In this document: positions 7,335 to 14,810 of the stretch, one piece after another
Position numbering within the stretch: position 1 is the first letter of the stretch
How the letters are laid out: every line of letters begins with the position of its first letter
DNA from: Pseudomonadales bacterium
GTDB taxonomy: Bacteria > Pseudomonadota > Gammaproteobacteria > Pseudomonadales > Pseudohongiellaceae
DNA length: 18,218 nucleotides
Direction: 5' to 3'
Assembly: GCA_024234325.1 (NCBI GenBank)
Contig: JACKOJ010000012.1
Coordinates: 1-18,218 of the forward strand
The notes under the pieces: generated by a model
What the model saw: the letters and a program-made list of their open reading frames with translations, nothing else
The model's database searches: none
What the model was told of the DNA's origin: nothing
Program-made: the position numbers and the translations under genes

Positions 7335-7365
7335 CCCGGCGAGGAAGCTGAAATTTCTCGCCGGG
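7335..7365 (+). terminator. 9-bp GC-rich hairpin after the peroxiredoxin gene
   Basis: CCCGGCGAG (7335-7343) pairs perfectly with CTCGCCGGG (7357-7365) around a 13-nt loop, 12 nt after the stop codon. Only a short mixed tract (GGCTATTCC) follows rather than a T-run, so termination may be inefficient or Rho-assisted. Confidence 0.5.
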
Positions 7366-7454
7366 GGCTATTCCTGCTGCCACGCTTCCCGATACCGCGA
7401 AATTGCCCCCTAGGTCAGATATTGTTAAAAAAACAAGAAGATAAGGGGCAATCC

Positions 7455-7484
7455 TTGACAAGATTCTATCTTTCTCACTAGAAT
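7455..7484 (+). promoter_or_regulatory. Strong sigma70 promoter of the LysM gene
   Basis: TTGACA (7455-7460) is a perfect -35 box. TAGAAT (7479-7484) matches the -10 at 5 of 6, with 18 bp between. Expected initiation near 7491 gives a leader of about 105 nt to the ATG at 7597. The upstream bases 7420-7445 are A-rich, as expected for an UP element. This is the best promoter I can see in the window. Confidence 0.75.
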
Positions 7485-7485
7485 C
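7462..7485. promoter_or_regulatory. Perfect 7-bp inverted repeat spanning the promoter spacer and -10 box, operator candidate
   Basis: GATTCTA (7462-7468) and TAGAATC (7479-7485) are exact reverse complements separated by 10 bp. The half-site centres are 17 bp apart. The repeat begins one base after the -35 box, and its right arm is the -10 box itself. A dimeric repressor bound here would block polymerase. Whether such a regulator exists is inference. Confidence 0.45.
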
Positions 7486-7596
7486 GGCCCAGACTTGATT
7501 TTCAGACTGTGTCCGCCAGGCCAGGCACGGGCCAATGCAACTTTTTCGCGGCACACAGGTCAGACAACAATAATTGCCGTTTGCAGGAAGGCCGAC

Positions 7597-8517
7597 ATGC
7601 CAAAAATCGCCCTTATCGCTCTGACCACCAGTCTCCTCCTAAGCAGCGCGTTCGCGCAGGCCCAGACTCTTAAAGGGTCGCGGGGCTCGATGGAACGCCA
7701 GTACCAGGTTGCCGTGCAGAACGGCTACGGTTTCGCCAAGACAGCTTCTCTGGTCAAGGACTATGTCAGCCAGGGTGAGCTGATCCAGGTGCGGGAAACC
7801 CGCTTCATGGAACTGCACGACGTCTCCTTCCCCTACGCAAGACCCCCGGTAAAAGAATTCATCGACAAGATCAGCGCCCAGTACTTCGCCTACTGCGGAG
7901 AGAAGCTGACCGTGACCAGCCTGACCCGTCCCATCGACAAACAGCCGAACAACGCCGCCAGTGATTCCGTGCATCCGACCGGCATGGCTGTGGATCTGCG
8001 TATTCCACCGCTGGGCAAGTGCCGTACCTGGCTGGAACGTACGCTGCTGTCCATGGAGTCTTCCGATGTGCTGGATGTGACGCGTGAGCGTCGCCCGCCT
8101 CACTACCATGTCGCGGTATTCCCGGAAGTGGTGCACCAGTTTGCCGATACCGGCGACACCAGTGATCACGAGTATGTGGTGCGTCGTGGTGACACATTGT
8201 CCCGCATTTCCTCCATCACCGGGGTTTCCGTGGCGCAACTGAAATCGGTCAACGGTCTGCGCAATGACACGATTATTGCCGGTCAGAAACTGCAGGTGCC
8301 TGCCGCCGCCAGCAGCCCGATCAATACTGTTCGCAGCAACGAGGTGGCCTCCTACACAGAGACCACGCACCGTGTGCGCCGGGGAGATACCCTCTGGCGC
8401 CTGGCCAAACGCTACGGCACAACCGTCGATGCCATCAGCAAACTGAATGATCTGGCCGGGGATGCCCTGCAGATCGGTCAGGTACTGAAAGTCGCCGCCA
8501 ATCGCAGCTCCTTGTAA
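7597..8517 (+). CDS. Exported DUF5715-like protein with LAS/M15-type peptidase motifs and two LysM repeats
   Basis: A 306-residue protein. I chose the ATG at 7597 over an in-frame TTG at 7495 because AGGAAG lies 6 nt upstream and it begins a clean signal peptide (cut probably after residue 20, SAFA|QAQ). Residues 60-180 resemble DUF5715. The pattern SVHPTGMAVDL supplies H126 and D133, and PPHYHV supplies H169/H171. This is the zinc-ligand layout of LAS-type (M15/M74) murein peptidases. C100 and C142 could form a periplasmic disulfide. Two LysM repeats follow (about 191-234 and 257-299, each with RRGDTL), which bind peptidoglycan. Likely role: a cell-wall enzyme or wall-binding factor; catalysis is inferred, not shown. 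It has its own strong promoter, and tadA follows after 36 nt and a hairpin. Confidence 0.85.
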   Translation: MPKIALIALTTSLLLSSAFAQAQTLKGSRGSMERQYQVAVQNGYGFAKTASLVKDYVSQGELIQVRETRFMELHDVSFPYARPPVKEFIDKISAQYFAYCGEKLTVTSLTRPIDKQPNNAASDSVHPTGMAVDLRIPPLGKCRTWLERTLLSMESSDVLDVTRERRPPHYHVAVFPEVVHQFADTGDTSDHEYVVRRGDTLSRISSITGVSVAQLKSVNGLRNDTIIAGQKLQVPAAASSPINTVRSNEVASYTETTHRVRRGDTLWRLAKRYGTTVDAISKLNDLAGDALQIGQVLKVAANRSSL

Positions 8518-8526
8518 TTCCTGTCT

Positions 8527-8543
8527 GGCGGCCACTGGCCGCC
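8527..8543 (+). other. Tight 7-bp GC hairpin between the LysM gene and tadA
   Basis: GGCGGCC (8527-8533) and GGCCGCC (8537-8543) form a perfect stem with a 3-nt loop, 10 nt before the tadA ATG and where a ribosome site would normally be. No T-run follows, so it is more likely an RNA-stabilising or translation-damping element than a full terminator. Confidence 0.4.
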
Positions 8544-8553
8544 CGCTCTGCCC

Positions 8554-9030
8554 ATGTCCGCATCGCTCACACACGAGTACTGGATGACCCAGGCCCTGGC
8601 GCTGGCACGTGAAGCGGCGGCGCTGGATGAGGTGCCTGTTGGGGCTCTGGTCGTCTCGGTAGAAGGGGAGCTGCTGGGCAGTGGCTTCAACCAGCCGGTA
8701 CGCAGCCACGATCCCACCGCCCACGCCGAGATAGTCGCCCTGCGGGCGGCAGCGTCTCTGCGTAACAACTACCGCCTTCCGGGGTGTCTTCTCTACGTCA
8801 CCATCGAACCCTGTACCATGTGCCTCGGGGCGCTGGTGCATGCGCGTATTGCGACAGTTGTTTACGGGGCGAAAGAACCCCGCTTTGGTGCCATTGAAAG
8901 CGGCCAGCGTCTGCTGGATGAGGGCGAGTTCAATCATCGTCCCGCCTATATCGGGGGGGTTCTGGCAGAAGAGTGCTCAGAGTTGATGAAGCGCTTCTTC
9001 AAGGCGCGCCGACAGGGAACTAATGGTTGA
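8554..9030 (+). CDS. tadA: tRNA-specific adenosine deaminase TadA
   Basis: A 158-residue cytidine/deoxycytidylate-deaminase-fold zinc enzyme that converts adenosine 34 (wobble) of tRNA-Arg(ACG) to inosine. Zinc ligands and catalytic Glu are in HAE (H57, E59) and PCTMC (C87, C90). Flanking segments EVPVGALVV, SHDPTAHAEIVALR and NYRLPGCLLYVTIEPC align with E. coli TadA, whose N terminus also reads HEYWM. That supports the ATG at 8554 over the Met at residue 11. No ribosome site is recognisable upstream, where a hairpin lies instead, so expression may depend on coupling to the LysM gene. TadA is essential in E. coli. Confidence 0.96.
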   Translation: MSASLTHEYWMTQALALAREAAALDEVPVGALVVSVEGELLGSGFNQPVRSHDPTAHAEIVALRAAASLRNNYRLPGCLLYVTIEPCTMCLGALVHARIATVVYGAKEPRFGAIESGQRLLDEGEFNHRPAYIGGVLAEECSELMKRFFKARRQGTNG

Positions 9031-9175
9031 GTTTGGCCTCCAAAGTAAGTACCGTTGCGAAGTAGTCAAAAACAGCACAAGCCTCGCGCTTTGAGTAGCA
9101 CTATCAGACGAATCATCCATGTGGACTAACAGGCATTCGACTCTCGCCGGGTTCTTCCGGTCTTTCCGAAGCGCT

Positions 9176-9694
9176 ATGCGCCGCGTGTCTGTCTTCCCGC
9201 TCTTTCTGCTCCTGATTTCCTGTTCGGTGATCGATATTCCTTACCCGGCCTATGACGGGGAAGGGCGTTCCCGTGATGAACTGGCTCTCGTGCGGGGGGA
9301 GTATTACTACCGCAAGGATTGGCTCAACAGCTATGTGGACGCCGTACGTGTCCAGCGGGTTGATCAGCGTGTCATTGAAAACAGTCGTGCCTGGGACGAG
9401 GTGCTGATGCAACCCGGCATGCGTGAAATCGAAGTCTATTATTCCTGGGACTTGGGGGCCCGTATCGGCCTGGCACCCGCGATTGCCAACTATGCCTCCA
9501 ACAGCGAAAACCTTAGCCGTACCCTGCGTTTCAATGCGGAGGCCGGCAAGGAGTACGCCATCAAGGCTGCCCCTGTTTTCAGTGCCAGCCCGGGGGATCT
9601 GACCACACTGAGTTATGTGGATTTCTGGATCGAGGACAGCCGCGGTCGCGTGGTGCTGACGCGTGAGGAAGGGCGTTTCCGGGGCGAGCGCTGA
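9176..9694 (+). CDS. Lipoprotein of unknown function between tadA and purL
   Basis: I do not recognise this family. Starting at the ATG at 9176, the protein has 172 residues with a lipoprotein signal: MRR, a hydrophobic core, then the lipobox LISC with Cys at residue 16. Ser follows the Cys, which favours sorting to the outer membrane. The mature part is about 157 residues and looks beta-rich and globular, with alternating patterns such as MREIEVYYSWDLG, RTLRFNAEAGKEYAIKA and VDFWIEDSRGRVVLTRE, reminiscent of small beta-sandwich lipoproteins. An in-frame ATG at 9119 would add 19 residues before the signal and is less likely, though neither start has a good ribosome site. It follows tadA by 145 bp and precedes purL by 117 bp in the same direction. 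In several Pseudomonas genomes I recall mltF near this place; here that gene is absent. Confidence 0.75.
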   Translation: MRRVSVFPLFLLLISCSVIDIPYPAYDGEGRSRDELALVRGEYYYRKDWLNSYVDAVRVQRVDQRVIENSRAWDEVLMQPGMREIEVYYSWDLGARIGLAPAIANYASNSENLSRTLRFNAEAGKEYAIKAAPVFSASPGDLTTLSYVDFWIEDSRGRVVLTREEGRFRGER

Positions 9695-9731
9695 GCCAGT
9701 CGTCCGCAACGGGCTGTGCGGCAAATTGGGC

Positions 9732-9761
9732 CTGACTTCAATGCCCCTTTTCGCGTATCAT
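9732..9761 (+). promoter_or_regulatory. Candidate sigma70 promoter of purL
   Basis: CTGACT (9732-9737, 4 of 6) and TATCAT (9756-9761, 5 of 6) are 18 bp apart. Initiation near 9768 would leave a leader of about 45 nt. No PurR-type operator palindrome and no purine-riboswitch-like fold could be seen. Confidence 0.4.
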
Positions 9762-9811
9762 TGCCAGCCTCACCAACCCGCTGTTAATCCTGATCAAGGC
9801 CCTTGCTTACG

Positions 9812-12800
9812 ATGCTAGTTCTGCCCGGTGTGTCGGCGCTGTCCGCCTTTAAAAATGCCAAACTGCTTGCCCTTGTCCAATCCCGTCTTCCTGCCGTCCG
9901 TGCCCTGAATGCGCACTTCATTCATTTTGCCGACTGCGCGCAAACCCTGAATGCGGACGAACTGGAACTGCTCAATACCCTGCTCGACTATGGCACGGGG
10001 GAGCAGCGTCCTGCGGATACCAGTCCTCTGAGCGCGCAGTTGCGCGTGGTGGTGCCGCGCCCGGGGACAATCTCGCCCTGGTCCAGCAAGGCTTCCGACA
10101 TCGTGCACAACTGCGGTTTGAACAAGGTGCGCCGCCTTGAGCGTGGCATTGCCTATCGGGTGGAGGCGGGTGCTCCTCTGCAGCCCGCAGAGCTGGAGAT
10201 ACTGGACAGCCTGCTGCACGACCGCATGACCCAGGCGGTGCTGGCGGATTTTGATTCTGCCCTCAGCCTGTTCGAGCGTGCCGAGCCGCGACCGATGACG
10301 GCCGTGGACATTCTGGGGCGCGGTGAAGTGGCGCTGAGAGAAGCCAACACCACCATGGGGCTGGCGTTGGCGGACGATGAGATCGATTACCTCTACGAGA
10401 GCTTCAACCACCTCAATCGCAACCCCAACGACATCGAGCTGATGATGTTTGCCCAGGCGAACTCCGAGCACTGTCGCCACAAGATTTTCAACGCGTCATG
10501 GACCGTGGACGGTGTGGATCAGGAACACTCTCTGTTCGGCATGATCCGCAACACCCATGCGCAGTCTCCCGCCAATGTGCTGTCCGCGTACAAGGACAAT
10601 GCCGCAGTGATGACGGGCTGTGTAGGCGGGCGTTTCTTCCCGGACCCGCAGAGCAAGACCTATGCCTACCATCAGGAGCCGATTCACATCCTGATGAAGG
10701 TGGAGACGCACAATCACCCAACAGCGATCGCGCCGTTCCCCGGCGCCGCTACCGGCAGCGGCGGCGAAATTCGTGATGAAGGGGCGACCGGGCGCGGCTC
10801 CAAGCCCAAGGCCGGCCTGGCGGGTTTCAGTGTCTCCAATCTGCGTCTGCCCGATCTGCCCCAGCCCTGGGAGGAAGAAGATTTTGGCCGACCGGCGCAT
10901 ATCGCCTCGGCACTGGACATCATGATCGAGGGGCCAATCGGCGCGGCGGCCTTCAACAACGAATTCGGTCGCCCGAATCTGTGTGGCTACTTCCGTACCT
11001 ACGAAGAGCGGGTGGACAGTGGCAACGGCGATGAACTGCGCGGTTACCACAAGCCCATCATGATCGCCGGTGGTCTGGGCAATATCCGCGAGCCTCATAT
11101 CGAGAAAGGCGAGATTCCGGTGGGAGCCAAACTGATCGTGCTCGGTGGCCCGGCCATGCTGATCGGCCTGGGCGGAGGCGCGGCCTCCTCCATGGCAGCA
11201 GGAGCAAGCAGCTCCGATCTGGATTTCGCCTCTGTACAGCGGGACAACCCCGAGATGGAGCGCCGCTGCCAGGAAGTGATCGACCAGTGCTGGCAGCTTG
11301 GTGAGCGCAACCCCATTCTGTTTATCCATGACGTGGGCGCGGGCGGGCTTTCCAATGCCCTGCCGGAGCTGGTCAAGGACGGTGGGCGCGGAGGCCGTTT
11401 CTCCCTGCGTGACATTCTCAATGCCGAACCGCAGATGTCACCGCTGGAGATCTGGTGCAACGAGGCCCAGGAACGCTATGTGCTGGCCGTCAGTCCGCAG
11501 GATCTGGCACTGTTCAAGCGCCTGTGCGAGCGCGAGCGCTGCCCGGTCGCGGTGGTCGGGGAGACGACCAGGGAAGATCGCATCGAACTGGCGGATACCC
11601 ATTTCAACAACAAGCCCATCGATCTGCCGATGAGCGTGCTGTTTGGCAAGCCTCCGCGTATGCACCGGGAGGTGCTGTCTGTCGAGACGAATGCCATTGA
11701 ACTCGATACCTCGCAGATTGAACTCGGTCAGGCCATCAAGCGGGTGCTGAGCCTGCCGGCAGTGGCCAGCAAGAGCTTCCTGATTACTATCGGCGATCGT
11801 TCCATCACCGGCATGGTCAGTCGGGACCAGATGGTTGGTCCGTGGCAGGTGCCGGTCGCAGACGCCGCCGTAACGGCCGCGGATCTTCAGGGCTATCAAG
11901 GTGAAGCCATGGCCATGGGAGAGCGTACCCCGGTGGCCCTGCTGGATGCGCCCGCCTCGGCGCGCATGGCGATCGCCGAGGCCGTCATGAATATTGCCTG
12001 TGCCCCCATTGCCGATATTGGCAACATCAAGCTGTCGGCCAACTGGATGGTGGCGGCCGGGCATCCCGGCGAGGACGCCCGTCTCTACGAGGCGGTGAAG
12101 GCGGTCGGGATGGAGCTGTGTCCGGCGCTGGGCATCTGCGTGCCGGTGGGCAAGGACTCCATGTCCATGCGCATGGTGTGGAACGAGGGCGAGCAGAAGA
12201 AGGCGATCACGGCGCCCATGTCCCTGATCATTTCCGCGTTCGCACCCGTGACCGATATTCGCAGAACGCTGACGCCGCAACTGCGCACCGATCAGGGCGA
12301 GAGCGATCTGCTGCTGATTGACCTGGGGCACGGCAGGGACCGCATTGGTGGGTCCGCGCTGGCGCAGGTGTATCGTGAGACCGGCTGTACTCCGGCGGAT
12401 CTCGACAATCCCCAGGACCTGAAGAATTGTTTCCAGTTGCTGCAGCAACTGAATGAGGCCGGGCTGATTCTCGCGTATCACGACCGCTCTGACGGTGGTG
12501 TGCTGGCCACGCTGGCCGAGATGGCCTTCGCCGGCCACACCGGTGTGGATATCCAGTTGGCCGAGTTGCTGTCTGAGGACAGAGACCCGGTGCGGGTGTT
12601 GTTCAGCGAAGAGATTGGCGCTGTCATTCAGGTGCGACGTGCACAGCTCAATACGGTGCTGCAGATGGTGGAACAGCATGGCCTGTCCGACTGCACGCGA
12701 CAGATTGGCGCCCTGAACTCCCGTGACGAGTTGCGGGTACTGCACGGGGGCAAGCTGCTGTATGAAGCCGGCCGGGTGCAACTGCAGCGCCTGTGGAGCG

Positions 12801-13726
12801 AGACCAGCTATCAGATTCAGTCCCTGCGTGACAATTCCGACTGTGCGAAGCAGGAATTCGACACGCTGCTGGACGCGAAGGACCCCGGACTGCATGTCAG
12901 TTTGAGCTATGATCTCAACGAGGACCTTACGGCACCGTATATCAATGTCGGTGCCAAACCGCGAGTTGCCGTATTGCGCGAGCAGGGCGTCAACGGTCAG
13001 GTAGAAATGGCGGCGTCTTTCGACCGCGCCCGCTTCGAGGCGGTGGACGTGCACATGACCGATCTGCTGACGGGGCGGGTGTCCCTCGATGCCTTCAACG
13101 TGCTGGTCGCCTGTGGCGGTTTCTCTTATGGCGACGTGCTCGGCGCCGGGGGCGGCTGGGCCAAGACCATTCTGCACCACGAAGGTATGCGTGCCGCTTT
13201 CAGCGAATTCTTCGCACGCGAATCCACACTGTCACTGGGTGTGTGCAACGGCTGCCAGATGCTGTCGCTGTTGCATGAGTTGATTCCGGGCACGGCGCAC
13301 TGGCCGCGCTTCGTGCGTAATCAGTCGGAACAGTTCGAGGGGCGCACCACCCTGGTGAGTGTGGGCGAGTCGCCGTCAGCCTTCCTGGCCGGCATGGCCG
13401 GTTCCCGCTTCCCGATTGCTGTGGCACATGGCGAGGGACGGGCAGAGTTCGCGCCTGGCGCAATGAATGCGTTGCAGAACGCGGGGCAGGTGGCACTGCA
13501 GTATGTGGACAACTACGGCAAGGTCACGGAGCATTATCCGCAGAACCCGAACGGTTCCCCACAGGGCATTGCAGGCGTGTGCAGCGCGGACGGGCGTGTG
13601 ACTATCATGATGCCGCATCCGGAACGGGTGATTCGCGCCGTGCAGAATTCCTGGCGTCCGGACGACTGGCAGGAGGATGCGCCGACGCTGCGCATGTTCC
13701 GCAACGCCAGAACCTGGCTGGGCTGA
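9812..13726 (+). CDS. purL: Phosphoribosylformylglycinamidine synthase PurL, large single-chain form
   Basis: A 1304-residue enzyme of the fourth step of purine synthesis (FGAR + ATP + glutamine to FGAM). The large single-chain form is typical of gamma- and betaproteobacteria. Domains in order: an N-terminal domain with LSAFKNAKL and PGTISPWSSKA; a linker; FGAM synthetase halves with FAQANSEHCRHKIFNA, KVETHNHPTAIAPFPGAATG and GLAGFSVSNL; and a C-terminal class I glutaminase. The glutaminase triad is intact: Cys1145 in GVCNGCQ, His1269 and Glu1271 in HPERVIR. HGEGRAEF is also present. I chose ATG 9812 (MLVLPGVSALSAF) because it matches the E. coli N terminus; an in-frame TTG at 9803 would add three residues. 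AAGG lies 12 nt upstream, so the ribosome site is weak. The next gene starts 3 nt after its stop. Confidence 0.98.
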   Translation: MLVLPGVSALSAFKNAKLLALVQSRLPAVRALNAHFIHFADCAQTLNADELELLNTLLDYGTGEQRPADTSPLSAQLRVVVPRPGTISPWSSKASDIVHNCGLNKVRRLERGIAYRVEAGAPLQPAELEILDSLLHDRMTQAVLADFDSALSLFERAEPRPMTAVDILGRGEVALREANTTMGLALADDEIDYLYESFNHLNRNPNDIELMMFAQANSEHCRHKIFNASWTVDGVDQEHSLFGMIRNTHAQSPANVLSAYKDNAAVMTGCVGGRFFPDPQSKTYAYHQEPIHILMKVETHNHPTAIAPFPGAATGSGGEIRDEGATGRGSKPKAGLAGFSVSNLRLPDLPQPWEEEDFGRPAHIASALDIMIEGPIGAAAFNNEFGRPNLCGYFRTYEERVDSGNGDELRGYHKPIMIAGGLGNIREPHIEKGEIPVGAKLIVLGGPAMLIGLGGGAASSMAAGASSSDLDFASVQRDNPEMERRCQEVIDQCWQLGERNPILFIHDVGAGGLSNALPELVKDGGRGGRFSLRDILNAEPQMSPLEIWCNEAQERYVLAVSPQDLALFKRLCERERCPVAVVGETTREDRIELADTHFNNKPIDLPMSVLFGKPPRMHREVLSVETNAIELDTSQIELGQAIKRVLSLPAVASKSFLITIGDRSITGMVSRDQMVGPWQVPVADAAVTAADLQGYQGEAMAMGERTPVALLDAPASARMAIAEAVMNIACAPIADIGNIKLSANWMVAAGHPGEDARLYEAVKAVGMELCPALGICVPVGKDSMSMRMVWNEGEQKKAITAPMSLIISAFAPVTDIRRTLTPQLRTDQGESDLLLIDLGHGRDRIGGSALAQVYRETGCTPADLDNPQDLKNCFQLLQQLNEAGLILAYHDRSDGGVLATLAEMAFAGHTGVDIQLAELLSEDRDPVRVLFSEEIGAVIQVRRAQLNTVLQMVEQHGLSDCTRQIGALNSRDELRVLHGGKLLYEAGRVQLQRLWSETSYQIQSLRDNSDCAKQEFDTLLDAKDPGLHVSLSYDLNEDLTAPYINVGAKPRVAVLREQGVNGQVEMAASFDRARFEAVDVHMTDLLTGRVSLDAFNVLVACGGFSYGDVLGAGGGWAKTILHHEGMRAAFSEFFARESTLSLGVCNGCQMLSLLHELIPGTAHWPRFVRNQSEQFEGRTTLVSVGESPSAFLAGMAGSRFPIAVAHGEGRAEFAPGAMNALQNAGQVALQYVDNYGKVTEHYPQNPNGSPQGIAGVCSADGRVTIMMPHPERVIRAVQNSWRPDDWQEDAPTLRMFRNARTWLG

Positions 13727-13729
13727 TTC

Positions 13730-14041
13730 ATGTTCAAGCTGTGTTTCTTCGTTCCCGAATCCCATGTGGAGCAGGTGAAGAACGCGGTGTTTGCCGCCGG
13801 AGCAGGTCGCATCGGCGACTACGAACACTGTGCCTGGCAGGTGCTGGGCCAGGGGCAGTTCCGGCCCCTGGCGGGCAGCAATCCCTTCATCGGCCAGCAG
13901 GGCGCGCTGGAAACGGTTATGGAATACCGCGTCGAAATGGTATGCGACGACGCATTCATTCAGGCCGCTGTCGCGGCACTGCGGCAGGCTCATCCCTACG
14001 AGGAGCCTGCCTTCGACGTTACCAGGATTGAGCCGTACTGA
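13730..14041 (+). CDS. Stand-alone Nif3/YqfO-like small protein
   Basis: A 103-residue cytoplasmic protein resembling the PII-like insert domain found inside Nif3-family (YqfO/NIF3) proteins, here alone. Marks are VPESHVEQVKNAVFAAGAGRIGDYEHCAW, in which GAGRIGDYEHCAW is typical, then NPFIGQQGALE and the terminal HPYEEPAFDV (H88 to V97). Single-domain versions are common in proteobacteria; function is unknown, though a regulatory or metal/ligand-binding role has been suggested for the fold. The ATG lies 3 nt after the purL stop with no ribosome site of its own, so translation is probably coupled to purL. Its last 23 bp overlap the end of the converging DUF4097-like gene. Confidence 0.85.
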   Translation: MFKLCFFVPESHVEQVKNAVFAAGAGRIGDYEHCAWQVLGQGQFRPLAGSNPFIGQQGALETVMEYRVEMVCDDAFIQAAVAALRQAHPYEEPAFDVTRIEPY

Positions 14042-14684
14042 GGGTGCGATCCGTCAGGTGCACCTTCATCTCTCCCACTCCCACGCTGAGTTCCATCTTC
14101 CGGGTACCCTCGCCGTAGCCCAGGGTGTTTTCCGAGACCATGGCGCGGCGGCTCACCACGTCGCTGGCACCCCGCAGCTCTGCGCTGCCGACACCGGCGG
14201 AGGTTTCCACACGGCCGGCTACACTGCGCATCACCCGGATGTCGCCCTCGCCGACGCCCAGGTCCAGAGTGAGCTCGGTGTCCCCGAACTCCCCGTCGAT
14301 GGCGCCAACGCCCATGTTGACCCGCGTTCGCTCCACGCTGGGCAGATCGACCCGCCAGTGCACTTTCACGTGGTCCACGTCATGATCCTTCAGGGACAGG
14401 CTGAGGCGATCGCCGCGGACCTTGTCCACCAGTTCGATGTCGGACACGTCGCGCTTGCTTAATACCCACATGTGACGAGTGCCTTCAAGCTCCAGCTCCA
14501 CCTTCAGTTCGTCGCTGTCGCTGTGGCGTATTTCCATGGTGCCGACACTGCCGTCAATGACGACCTCCTGAATACCGTCCAGGGAATAGGTGTAGTGACG
14601 GATTGCTTCGTCTTCCGCAGCCATGGCATTGATGCCGCAAGCCAGAACACTGATGCCGAAGAGAGTGCGTGCAATTGTTTTCAT
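14019..14684 (-). CDS. Exported DUF4097-like beta-repeat protein
   Basis: A 221-residue secreted or periplasmic protein. I chose the ATG at 14684, which has AGGAA 9 nt upstream and begins a signal peptide (MKTIARTLFGISVLACGINAMA, cleavage near residue 22), over an in-frame ATG 26 codons further upstream. The mature part is a run of short beta-strands with recurring glycine turns (NMGVGAIDGEFG, LDLGVGEGDIRV, TSAGVGSAEL, LSVGVGEMKVHL), the pattern of DUF4097/DUF2807-type right-handed beta-solenoids. No catalytic motif is visible. The gene is last in the minus-strand group, 126 bp after the Nudix gene. Its stop TAA (14019-14021) lies inside the Nif3-like coding sequence, giving a 23-bp tail-to-tail overlap. 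Confidence 0.75.
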   Translation of the reverse strand: MKTIARTLFGISVLACGINAMAAEDEAIRHYTYSLDGIQEVVIDGSVGTMEIRHSDSDELKVELELEGTRHMWVLSKRDVSDIELVDKVRGDRLSLSLKDHDVDHVKVHWRVDLPSVERTRVNMGVGAIDGEFGDTELTLDLGVGEGDIRVMRSVAGRVETSAGVGSAELRGASDVVSRRAMVSENTLGYGEGTRKMELSVGVGEMKVHLTDRTLSTAQSW

Positions 14685-14738
14685 CGTTTGGGTTCCTGTT
14701 GATTGGGATACCCGAGAGTATTTGCAATGCCTGTGCCA

Positions 14739-14762
14739 GTTATAATTTTTGTTTTGAAACAA
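14739..14762 (-). promoter_or_regulatory. Candidate -10 box and perfect palindrome upstream of the DUF4097-like gene
   Basis: On the minus strand TATAAC (14744-14739, 5 of 6) could serve as a -10 box 55-60 nt before the start codon, but no good -35 lies at the right distance. Just upstream is the palindrome TTGTTT-TG-AAACAA (14749-14762), a plausible regulator half-site pair. Confidence 0.3.
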
Positions 14763-14810
14763 TGGGATAGGGGGTTTTCTGGAGGCGGGCGCAGTCGGAG
14801 TTGGTGATTT

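Noticed and set aside
7535..7573. 12-codon upstream open frame in the LysM gene leader
   Set aside because: No ribosome site and no regulatory peptide pattern. An ATG of this kind is expected by chance in 100 nt.
7639..8937. 432-codon open frame on the minus strand spanning the LysM gene and tadA
   Set aside because: Antisense to two confident genes, with a composition typical of a shadow frame and no family resemblance.
9695..9811. PurR operator or purine riboswitch upstream of purL
   Set aside because: No palindrome resembling the PurR box and no conserved purine-aptamer core could be found in this short region.
11438..13180. 580-codon open frame on the minus strand inside purL
   Set aside because: Entirely antisense to an intact purL with all motifs. 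Long antisense frames are common opposite GC-rich genes with biased third positions.
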